5,181 nucleotides of DNA from Desulfobacterales bacterium (GTDB lineage Bacteria; Desulfobacterota; Desulfobacteria; Desulfobacterales; Desulfosalsimonadaceae): assembly GCA_007135795.1 (NCBI GenBank), contig SLIE01000480.1, positions 1 to 5,181 on the forward strand. Direction: 5' to 3'. Position 1 is the first letter of the stretch. Every line of letters begins with the position of its first letter. A program made the translations under genes and the position numbers. This document shows positions 1 through 5,181 of the stretch, in pieces. The notes under the pieces were generated by a model. That model worked only from the letters and a program-made list of their open reading frames with translations, made no database searches and was not told the origin of the DNA.

Positions 1-893
1 CCTGCCTTCCCCCGAACCAGTTCCGGAATATCCGGATTTTTCTTTTGGGGCATGATGCTCGAACCGGTACAAAACGCATCCGGCAGGTCAACAAAGGAAA
101 ATTCAGTTGTCGACCACAAGACCAGTTCTTCTGAAAAACGCGATAAATGGACCATGCAGATACTAGCGCACGACAGAAGCTCCATCACGAAATCTCTGTC
201 GGACACGGCATCCATGCTGTTTTCGGAAACCTTTGAAAAGCCAAGCAATGCTGCTGTGTATTGCCGATCCAACGGATACGTGGTTCCGGCCAGTGCTGCA
301 CTTCCCAGGGGCATCACATCAACTCTTTCGAGGCAATCCGTAAAACGATCTTTGTCCCTGAAAAACATCTCAAAATAAGCCATCATGTGATGGGCAAACA
401 ATACCGGTTGCGCCCGCTGCATATGGGTATACCCGGGGAGGACCACACTGATATTCTCCGCTGCCAGATCGACAAACGCACTGCATAACTCAGACAGTTG
501 CCGGATTATTCCCGCGCCCTGATCTTTTACATAAAGCCGCACGTCCAAGGCTATCTGGTCGTTTCGACTCCTTGCGGTATGCAACTTCCGGGCAAGGTTG
601 CCCACATGCTCGAACAACCGGTTTTCAATGTGCATGTGTATATCTTCGAGACTGTCCTTGTACTCAAAGTTTCCGGATTCGATCTCCCCGCGCACAATTT
701 CGAGGGCGTCTACCAGTGCATCCGCCTCTTCCTGCGTGAGAATCTGTGCACGCGCCAGAGTGCGGCAATGGGCAATACTGCCGTCGATGTCGTATTTATA
801 AAGGTGCCGGTCAATGGCAATCGAGGATGTAAACGCTTCCACAATCTGATCCGTCTGCTCGGAAAATCGACCATCCCATGGTTTCTGACTCAT
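1..893 (-). CDS. argH: Argininosuccinate lyase, ArgH (3' end beyond window)
   Basis: Catalyses the last step of arginine synthesis in the cytoplasm: argininosuccinate is cleaved to arginine and fumarate. It belongs to the fumarase/aspartase superfamily, whose members act as homotetramers. The window shows 297 codons; the family is usually about 460 residues, so roughly the last third is missing at the left edge. Visible motifs: N-terminal KPWDGRFSE (residues 4-12), HTARSRND (105-112), the catalytic-histidine segment [10 protein letters not shown] (154-163, His157), and the superfamily signature [12 protein letters not shown] (277-288), where the first serine (Ser278) is the expected catalytic base by family alignment. 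The reading frame is intact throughout. The ATG at 893 is fixed by an in-frame TGA two codons upstream and by the typical family N-terminus. The nearby ribosome site is weak (GGA, 8 bases before ATG). It is the last argG-side gene seen, after a 129-base gap. No other identity is plausible. Confidence 0.97.
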   Translation of the reverse strand, partial: MSQKPWDGRFSEQTDQIVEAFTSSIAIDRHLYKYDIDGSIAHCRTLARAQILTQEEADALVDALEIVRGEIESGNFEYKDSLEDIHMHIENRLFEHVGNLARKLHTARSRNDQIALDVRLYVKDQGAGIIRQLSELCSAFVDLAAENISVVLPGYTHMQRAQPVLFAHHMMAYFEMFFRDKDRFTDCLERVDVMPLGSAALAGTTYPLDRQYTAALLGFSKVSENSMDAVSDRDFVMELLSCASICMVHLSRFSEELVLWSTTEFSFVDLPDAFCTGSSIMPQKKNPDIPELVRGKA

Positions 894-1022
894 TTTTCAA
901 ATCCGTTCACTTCAGTTTAATATCAACACCTTCAACACCAAATCTCCCGAAAAAGCCACCCACCTCGAATGACCACACAACTGTTTGTTTTCATAAGCAC
1001 ATATATCCCTATCTCTATGAGG
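894..1022 (-). other. argG-argH intergenic gap (129 bases)
   Basis: This stretch separates the argG stop from the argH start. I see no stem followed by a T-run that would make an intrinsic terminator, and no promoter with two convincing hexamers. It contains a 20-codon frame (932-994, minus, MKTNSCVVIR...), with only a distant AGGGA as possible ribosome site, and a short 9-base tandem repeat. The most economical reading is an untranslated spacer within one transcript. An internal promoter for argH cannot be excluded by eye. Confidence 0.6.
923..940. repeat. Two-copy 9-base tandem repeat upstream of argH
   Basis: The plus strand reads TCAACACCT followed directly by TCAACACCA, two copies differing only at the last base. 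On the coding strand this is TGGTGTTGA then AGGTGTTGA, ending 29 bases before the argH ATG. It may be chance or a small slippage product. No function can be assigned. Confidence 0.4.
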
Positions 1023-2240
1023 CTATGCCGGGCCGCGCGATTTTTCCATGAGATTGCGAATCCTCAACCTGAGGGCATTTAAACGGATAAACCCTTCTGC
1101 GTCTTTCTGATGAAAAACCGTGTCGTCTTCAAACGTTGCAAATTCTTCACTGTAAAGCGAGTATTGCGACCGCCTGCCGATTACCCGGCAATTGCCTTTA
1201 TAGAGTTCGAGGCGGACGGTGCCGGTGACATTTTTTTGCGTCAAATCGATCATTGTCTGCATGAGTTCCCGTTCCGGTGAAAACCAGAAGCCATTGTATA
1301 TCAGCTCGGCATACTTGGGTATCATGGAGTCGCGAAGATGCATTACCTCCCGATCCATGGTGATCGATTCCATATTCAAATGGGCGACCCGCAAAATGGT
1401 CCCCCCGGGAGTTTCATACACGCCCCGAGATTTCATTCCGACAAACCGGTTTTCAACCATGTCCAGGCGCCCTATCCCATGCTTGCCGCCGAGACGGTTG
1501 AGTTCAGCCAGTAGCCGGGCCGGGCTTAACGGCTTCGCGTTTATGGCCACGGGATCACCGTTTGAAAAATCAATATCGATAATTTCCGGTTCATCCGGTG
1601 CCATGCGGGGTGAAACCGACAAGGTGAACATGTCATCCGGCGGCGGATTCCAGGGATCTTCGAGAACCCCGCCTTCATAGCTGATATGCAGCAGGTTCCG
1701 GTCCGTGCTGTAGGGCTTTGCCTTGGTGGATGTAACAGGTATGCCATGTTTTTCAGCAAATGCCATAAGCGCGCTTCTTGAATTTAAATCCCACTGCCGC
1801 CAGGGAGAAATGACCTTGATATGGGGATCAATGGCATAATACGCCAGTTCGAAACGAACCTGGTCGTTCCCCTTGCCCGTGGCCCCATGGCTAACCGCGT
1901 CCCCCCCTTCTTTCAAGGCGATTTCCATTTGTCGTTTTGCAATGAGCGGGCGTGCAAGCGAGGTCCCCAGCAGGTACTGTCCCTCGTAGATCACGTTTGC
2001 ACGAAACGCCGGAAAAACGTAATTTGAAACAAAATCTTCCTTCAAATCATCGATATAGACCTTGCTTGCCCCGGTTTTAAGTGCTTTTTCCTCAATATCG
2101 GACAACTCCTCTTCCTGGCCGATATCCGCTGAGAAAGCGATGACTTCGCATTTATAGGTCTCAACCAGCCACTTGAGGATGACGCTCGTATCGAGGCCGC
2201 CGGAATACGCAAGGACAACTTTTTTAACATCAGTAACCAA
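1023..2240 (-). CDS. argG: Argininosuccinate synthase, ArgG
   Basis: Condenses citrulline with aspartate using ATP, via a citrullyl-AMP intermediate, to give argininosuccinate. With the start chosen here it has 405 residues, a normal family length. Motifs: the ATP-pyrophosphatase loop AYSGGLDTS (11-19), [14 protein letters not shown] (118-131) for substrate and ATP binding, [16 protein letters not shown] (181-196), and [20 protein letters not shown] (257-276) in the synthetase domain. The start is taken as TTG at 2240: AAAAGGAG lies upstream with 7 bases between AGGAG and TTG, and the product then begins [15 protein letters not shown], like other ArgG proteins. An in-frame ATG at 2264, directly after an in-frame TAA, would add eight residues (MPFKRSIP), but it has no ribosome site, and its extra codons overlap the AGGAG. 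The gene follows argF by 39 bases and should be co-transcribed with it. No missing catalytic segment or frame problem is seen. Confidence 0.97.
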   Translation of the reverse strand: MVTDVKKVVLAYSGGLDTSVILKWLVETYKCEVIAFSADIGQEEELSDIEEKALKTGASKVYIDDLKEDFVSNYVFPAFRANVIYEGQYLLGTSLARPLIAKRQMEIALKEGGDAVSHGATGKGNDQVRFELAYYAIDPHIKVISPWRQWDLNSRSALMAFAEKHGIPVTSTKAKPYSTDRNLLHISYEGGVLEDPWNPPPDDMFTLSVSPRMAPDEPEIIDIDFSNGDPVAINAKPLSPARLLAELNRLGGKHGIGRLDMVENRFVGMKSRGVYETPGGTILRVAHLNMESITMDREVMHLRDSMIPKYAELIYNGFWFSPERELMQTMIDLTQKNVTGTVRLELYKGNCRVIGRRSQYSLYSEEFATFEDDTVFHQKDAEGFIRLNALRLRIRNLMEKSRGPA

Positions 2241-2247
2241 AGGGATG

Positions 2248-2255
2248 CTCCTTTT
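2248..2255 (-). promoter_or_regulatory. Ribosome binding site deciding the argG TTG start
   Basis: The coding strand reads AAAAGGAG here, and the AGGAG core ends 7 bases before TTG at 2240, an ideal distance. The ATG at 2264 lies upstream of this site and has only TTTTTCGATAA before it, so it lacks its own site. Confidence 0.8.
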
Positions 2256-2279
2256 AAATGGCATTTATCGAAAAACGGC

Positions 2280-3194
2280 TTATCCCGCGACGAGAACTTC
2301 CAGAATAGCCTTGTGCATGTGTAATTTGTTTTCGGTCTGATCCCAAACAACCGACTGGCTGCCATCCAGCACATCGGCGGTAATTTCTTCACCCCGGTGT
2401 GCCGGCAGACAGTGCATCACGATTGCATCTTTGGCACCGCGCCCAAGCAGTTCCCGGTTTACCTGGAACGGCATGAACACCTCTTTGCGCTGCTCAAATT
2501 CCGCCTCCTGTCCCATGCTGGCCCAAACATCCGTGTTGATGACATCCGCATCAGCGGCAGCCTGAGCCGGGTCATTTGAAATAGAGATCCTTCCGTTTGC
2601 CGCCTTGATTGCAGCGGTCAATATATCCTCATCCGGCATGTAATTGTCCGGGCATGCAAGGGCCAATGTAAAATCAAGCTTGGCCGCGGCATTGATCCAG
2701 GAATGGGCCATGTTGTTCCCATCCCCGATCCAGGCGATTTTCAGTCCGTTTAAATCTTTCTTGTACTCGATAACCGTCAGCAGATCACTCAATACCTGGC
2801 AGGGATGACACTTGTCCGTCAACGCATTGATAATTGGAATCGTTGTAATTTCAGCGAATTCTTCCTGCATGGCATGAGAAAAGGTCCTCAATACGAGTGC
2901 ATCGAGATAGCGGTCCATGACACGGGCCGTATCAGCTACGGGTTCACTTCTCGACAACTGGGTATCCGCAACCTGAATGAACAACGCAGTTCCACCCAGT
3001 TGAGCCGTTGCCGCTTCAAAGGAGATTCGGGTTCTGGTAGATGGTTTTTCAAAAAGCAGTCCCACCGTTTTTCCCGCCAGGGATTTCTCGCATATCCCCT
3101 TTTTGTGACGGCTTTTAAGTTCTTTTGCCCTTTCGAACAACAGATCAAAATCGGATTTGTCAAGCGCCGATAGGCTAAGTATGTCCTTTTTCAA
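2280..3194 (-). CDS. argF: Ornithine carbamoyltransferase, ArgF
   Basis: Transfers the carbamoyl group of carbamoyl phosphate to ornithine, giving citrulline, in the cytoplasm; the family usually works as a trimer. The 304-residue length is typical. Motifs in order: the carbamoyl-phosphate loop FEKPSTRTRISFE (48-60, STRTR at 52-56), LTDKCHPCQVLSDLLT (125-140), GDGNNMAHSW (157-166), the ornithine loop DVWASMG (222-228), and HCLPAHRGEEI (261-271), whose Cys262 is the conserved active-site cysteine. The SMG loop and the HCLP motif favour ornithine over aspartate (PyrB) or N-acetylornithine as substrate. The start is TTG at 3194: it is the first start-type codon after an in-frame TGA (3255-3257), it has AAAGAGG 6 bases upstream, and no ATG follows until well inside the conserved region. 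It stands 155 bases after argD and 39 bases before argG. Confidence 0.97.
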   Translation of the reverse strand: MKKDILSLSALDKSDFDLLFERAKELKSRHKKGICEKSLAGKTVGLLFEKPSTRTRISFEAATAQLGGTALFIQVADTQLSRSEPVADTARVMDRYLDALVLRTFSHAMQEEFAEITTIPIINALTDKCHPCQVLSDLLTVIEYKKDLNGLKIAWIGDGNNMAHSWINAAAKLDFTLALACPDNYMPDEDILTAAIKAANGRISISNDPAQAAADADVINTDVWASMGQEAEFEQRKEVFMPFQVNRELLGRGAKDAIVMHCLPAHRGEEITADVLDGSQSVVWDQTENKLHMHKAILEVLVAG

Positions 3195-3200
3195 AGATAA

Positions 3201-3207
3201 CCTCTTT
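3201..3207 (-). promoter_or_regulatory. Ribosome binding site deciding the argF TTG start
   Basis: The coding strand reads AAAGAGG, followed by TTATCT (6 bases) and then TTG at 3194. No ATG, GTG, TTG or CTG occurs in frame between the upstream in-frame TGA (3255-3257) and this TTG, so site and frame agree. Confidence 0.8.
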
Positions 3208-3228
3208 ATTGCCGAATTTTTTTCAGAT

Positions 3229-3249
3229 TTACAAAAAACCTTTTTGCAT
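3229..3249 (-). other. Possible six-residue leader mini-ORF (MQKGFL)
   Basis: ATG at 3249 opens a seven-codon frame ending in TAA at 3229, 34 bases before the argF start. AGGG lies 8 bases upstream of the ATG and forms the 3' arm of a small inverted repeat. The peptide contains no arginine, so it does not resemble an arginine-sensing attenuation peptide. It may well be chance. Confidence 0.2.
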
Positions 3250-3256
3250 GCCGGTC

Positions 3257-3273
3257 ACCCTTACAAGCAGGGT
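3257..3273. repeat. Small inverted repeat in the argF leader
   Basis: ACCCT (3257-3261) and AGGGT (3269-3273) are perfect complements around a 7-base loop. In the argF transcript this gives a 5-base-pair hairpin. No T-run follows directly; the first T-run on the coding strand is about 15 bases later, so it is not a standard terminator. Confidence 0.45.
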
Positions 3274-3290
3274 TTAACGTAATATTCCTG

Positions 3291-3323
3291 AATGCAAATC
3301 AAATGCATACGGGATGCAAAACA
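3291..3323. repeat. Three 11-base units with an ATGCA core upstream of argF
   Basis: On the plus strand three consecutive 11-base units read AATGCAAATCA, AATGCATACGG and GATGCAAAACA. The core ATGCA recurs at 3292, 3303 and 3314, so all copies lie on the same face of the DNA helix. The middle core is the palindrome ATGCAT. The array lies 97 to 129 bases upstream of the argF start. It may be a regulator binding array; the regulator is unknown to me. Confidence 0.5.
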
Positions 3324-3349
3324 GACTCTTTCACAAAAATATCAATTTT

Positions 3350-4540
3350 TCACATCTCGCCGAATATATGATCGAGGCAATCTATCAATCCATCGATCTG
3401 TTCGCGCGTTATCACCAAAGGTGGAATAAAACGCAGGATATTTTCCTGCGTGCAGTTGATCAAGAAACCATTTTTCATACACAAATCAACGATTGGCGAA
3501 CCTGCGGTTTTGAGCCGCATGCCAAGCATCAGTCCGATTCCCCTGACATCTTCGATGATATCATATCGATCCTTAAGCCATATGAGTCTTTCTTTAAAAT
3601 AGGCTCCGGTTTTGCCGCATGATTCTAATATATTGTCCCGTTCGATCTGATTGAGCACTTCCAGGGCAGCGGCTGTAATGACAGGCGTCCCCCCGAATGT
3701 GGAAGCATGGGATCCTGGCGTGAACGCCCGGGCAGTATCTTCGGTTGCCAGCATCGCCCCGATGGGGAGTCCGTTTCCAAGCGCCTTTGCCAGGGTCATG
3801 ATATCAGGGGTTACGTCGTAATGTTCATACGCGAACAATCGCCCGGTCCTGCCGATTCCGGTCTGGATTTCATCAAAAATCAAAATGGTTCCGGTCTCAT
3901 CACAAAAGCGGCGAACATCTTCAATGTATTTCTGTGAAGCGCACAGTACACCGCCTTCTCCCTGGATCAACTCGAGCAGCACGGCGCAGGTATTTTCAGA
4001 TACCTGGCGCTTCAAAGCCTCTGTGTCGTTAAACGGTACAAAGTCGAACCCTTCAAGTATCGGTTCAAAACCTTCCCGCACCTTTTTTTGCCCCGTGGCC
4101 GATAACGTGGCATAGGTTCGGCCATGAAAAGATTGCTCCATTGCAACGATTCGCCAACGGTTAAAATTCCCCTTGTCGAAAAAATTTTTCCTGGCAAGTT
4201 TTATGGCGGCTTCGTTGGCCTCGGCGCCACTGTTGCAGAAGAAAGCCCGATCGGCAAAACTGAGGGAGACAAGTTTTTCCGCAAGCGCTATCTGCGGTTG
4301 TGTATAAAAAAGGTTGGAAACATGAAACAGCTTTATGGCTTGTTCCGTCAAAGCCGCGGCAACCCCGGGATTTGCATGACCCAGGTTGCACACCGCAATT
4401 CCGGCGACAAAATCCGTGTATTCGCGACCTTCCATATCTCGCAGAACCGCCCCCTGCCCGCTTTCAAATACAATCGGAAACCGTTTGTACGTATTGGCAA
4501 TGACCCGGTCTGCGCTTTCCATCCATTCGGTATCTTCCAT
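3350..4540 (-). CDS. argD: Acetylornithine aminotransferase, ArgD
   Basis: A class III PLP-dependent aminotransferase that converts N-acetylglutamate 5-semialdehyde and glutamate to N-acetylornithine and 2-oxoglutarate. The 396-residue length is normal. Motifs: NSGAEANEAAIKLARK (103-118) for cofactor phosphate binding, SFHGRTYATLSATG (137-150), where Phe138 should stack on PLP, IFDEIQTGIGRTG (221-233) with Asp223 contacting the pyridine nitrogen, TLAKALGNGLPIGAM (249-263) with Lys252 as the PLP Schiff-base lysine, HASTFGGTP (278-286), and LRFIPPLVI (369-377). Genes of this family often also serve as succinyldiaminopimelate aminotransferase (DapC) in lysine synthesis; sequence alone does not decide that, but the arg context supports ArgD. 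It starts 2 bases after the argB TAG, so translational coupling is likely. Methionine 7 (4522) is an alternative start. A 155-base gap follows it. Confidence 0.95.
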   Translation of the reverse strand: MEDTEWMESADRVIANTYKRFPIVFESGQGAVLRDMEGREYTDFVAGIAVCNLGHANPGVAAALTEQAIKLFHVSNLFYTQPQIALAEKLVSLSFADRAFFCNSGAEANEAAIKLARKNFFDKGNFNRWRIVAMEQSFHGRTYATLSATGQKKVREGFEPILEGFDFVPFNDTEALKRQVSENTCAVLLELIQGEGGVLCASQKYIEDVRRFCDETGTILIFDEIQTGIGRTGRLFAYEHYDVTPDIMTLAKALGNGLPIGAMLATEDTARAFTPGSHASTFGGTPVITAAALEVLNQIERDNILESCGKTGAYFKERLIWLKDRYDIIEDVRGIGLMLGMRLKTAGSPIVDLCMKNGFLINCTQENILRFIPPLVITREQIDGLIDCLDHIFGEM

Positions 4541-4542
4541 TT

Positions 4543-5181
4543 CTATCCCGTTACCTCCGTACCGACCCCTTTGTCGGTAAACAACTCCAGCAGCAGTGCG
4601 TGCCGGCGCGTGCCATTGATAATTTGAATCTTCTCGACGCCATCCTTCAAGGCATCCAGGGCATATTCAATTTTTGGGATCATGCCGCCGGATATGGTGC
4701 CATCCGCGATCAGTTTTCGAATCGATTCCCTGTTGACCGAGGAAACCAGTTTTTTTTCAGAATCCATAATGCCGTCGACATCCGTCAGGTATATCAGGCG
4801 GCTTGCAGACAAGGCACCGGCAATTTTCCCGGCGACCAGGTCAGCATTGATATTGTATGTTTCACCTGCACTTCCAGCCCCTACCGGTGCGATGACCGGA
4901 ATAAACCCCTGACCGGAAAGTGTTCTGATGAGTTCGGTATTGACGGATGTTACAGTACCGACAAGTCCGGGATCGAGTATTTCAGGGGGTTTGTCTTCAT
5001 CGGGCTGATAGGTGATCTGCAGCTTGGTCGCCTTGAACAGCCCCCCATCTTTTCCGGTCAACCCGACAGATTTGCCGCCGTGGTGATTTATCTGTGCGAC
5101 GATCGATTTATTGACCTTGCCGCCCAGCACCATCTCCACAACATCCATGGTCTGTTCGTCGGTAAACCGCATCCCCCTAAC
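4543..5181 (-). CDS. argB: Acetylglutamate kinase, ArgB (5' end beyond window)
   Basis: Phosphorylates N-acetylglutamate with ATP to N-acetylglutamyl 5-phosphate, the second and often controlling step of the pathway. The window holds the C-terminal 212 residues of a protein usually near 295. The frame continues to the right edge as GTT AGG GGG before the ATG at 5172, and conserved sequence spans that point, so the ATG is internal and not the start. Motifs (visible numbering): [13 protein letters not shown] (39-51), [10 protein letters not shown] (72-81), [13 protein letters not shown] (109-121) with the catalytic-site aspartate Asp114, [11 protein letters not shown] (129-139), [14 protein letters not shown] (165-178) with Lys170, and a C-terminal [15 protein letters not shown] (194-208). 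That C-terminal pattern resembles arginine-inhibited kinases more than the insensitive E. coli type. The N-terminal helix needed for arginine control lies outside the window. Confidence 0.96.
   Translation of the reverse strand, partial: VRGMRFTDEQTMDVVEMVLGGKVNKSIVAQINHHGGKSVGLTGKDGGLFKATKLQITYQPDEDKPPEILDPGLVGTVTSVNTELIRTLSGQGFIPVIAPVGAGSAGETYNINADLVAGKIAGALSASRLIYLTDVDGIMDSEKKLVSSVNRESIRKLIADGTISGGMIPKIEYALDALKDGVEKIQIINGTRRHALLLELFTDKGVGTEVTG
4553..4558 (-). promoter_or_regulatory. argD ribosome binding site inside the argB 3' end
   Basis: GGAGGT on the coding strand overlaps the last sense codons of argB. It lies 12 bases before the ATG at 4540, longer than ideal. A weaker GGGA lies closer. 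Placement within argB, together with the 2-base gap, suggests coupled translation. Confidence 0.6.

Larger units (their letters stand above)
3195..3349 (-). promoter_or_regulatory. argD-argF gap, probable argF leader or control region
   Basis: At 155 bases this is the longest non-coding stretch of the window, and it is AT-rich compared with the genes around it. It carries three ATGCA-core units at 11-base spacing, a small GC-rich hairpin, a six-residue mini-ORF with its own ribosome-site-like sequence, and the argF ribosome site. I could not find a -35/-10 pair good enough to call: the best combination, TTGATT with GTTAAA at 18 bases, is poor. The clear ARG-box form (TGAAT, four A/T, ATTCA) is not present; TGAATGCAAATCA matches only partly. 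A role in setting argF-argG-argH expression is inferred from size and content only. Confidence 0.4.

Noticed and set aside
498..920. Plus-strand 140-codon open frame
   Set aside because: It lies almost wholly antisense to argH, whose frame is intact and carries family motifs. The plus-strand product shows no recognisable domain.
1219..1680. Plus-strand 153-codon open frame
   Set aside because: Entirely antisense to argG, with a product that resembles no known family; a shadow of the coding strand.
2042..2392. Minus-strand 116-codon frame across the argF-argG junction
   Set aside because: It lies in another frame of two well-supported genes and has low-complexity, motif-free content.
3229..3241. 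A-run and T-run pair (CAAAAA, GG, TTTTTTG on the coding strand) as an argD terminator
   Set aside because: The stem would consist almost only of A-T pairs with a loop too small to form well, and no GC-rich stem precedes the T-run directly.
3284..3293. ATTCCTGAAT inverted repeat as an ARG box
   Set aside because: The half-sites are in the opposite order (ATTC then GAAT) and only 2 bases apart; the ARG box has GAAT before ATTC with four A/T bases between.
3261..3308. 15-codon minus-strand frame in the argF leader (MHLICIQEYY...)
   Set aside because: It has no ribosome site and no arginine codons, so it is not supported as a leader peptide.
4124..4627. Plus-strand 167-codon open frame
   Set aside because: Antisense to argD and the end of argB, with no motif; explained by codon bias of the genes opposite.

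Overview
The window is a minus-strand block of arginine biosynthesis genes. In transcription order, from the right edge to the left, it reads argB (5' end off the window), argD, argF, argG and argH (3' end off the window). Every sizeable plus-strand open frame is an antisense shadow of these genes. I see no RNA gene, mobile element, CRISPR array, or foreign gene.

Organism: the proteins are bacterial, base composition looks close to 50% GC by eye, and the gene order argB-argD-argF-argG-argH is one I associate with Desulfobacterota (Geobacter-like and sulfate-reducing lineages). That placement is an inference from gene order and general protein character, not from a search.

Layout: argB (4543-5181) and argD (3350-4540) are separated by 2 bases, and the argD ribosome site lies inside the end of argB. 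A 155-base gap (3195-3349) precedes argF (2280-3194). It holds three ATGCA-core units exactly 11 bases apart, a small hairpin and a six-residue mini-ORF, and is the best candidate for local regulation. argG (1023-2240) follows argF after 39 bases. A 129-base gap (894-1022) leads to argH (1-893). Both argF and argG appear to start with TTG; the argG start proposed here is eight codons downstream of the first in-frame ATG. I see no convincing intrinsic terminator anywhere, which fits one operon transcribed right to left.

Function: ArgB phosphorylates N-acetylglutamate, ArgD transaminates N-acetylglutamate semialdehyde to N-acetylornithine, ArgF carbamoylates ornithine to citrulline, ArgG joins citrulline and aspartate, and ArgH releases arginine and fumarate. 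The genes lie nearly in reaction order. The reductase (argC), the acetyl-transfer or deacetylation step (argJ or argE) and the entry enzyme (argA or argJ) are not in the window. This is core metabolism. I found no undescribed system; the notable points are start-codon choices and the non-coding gap before argF.
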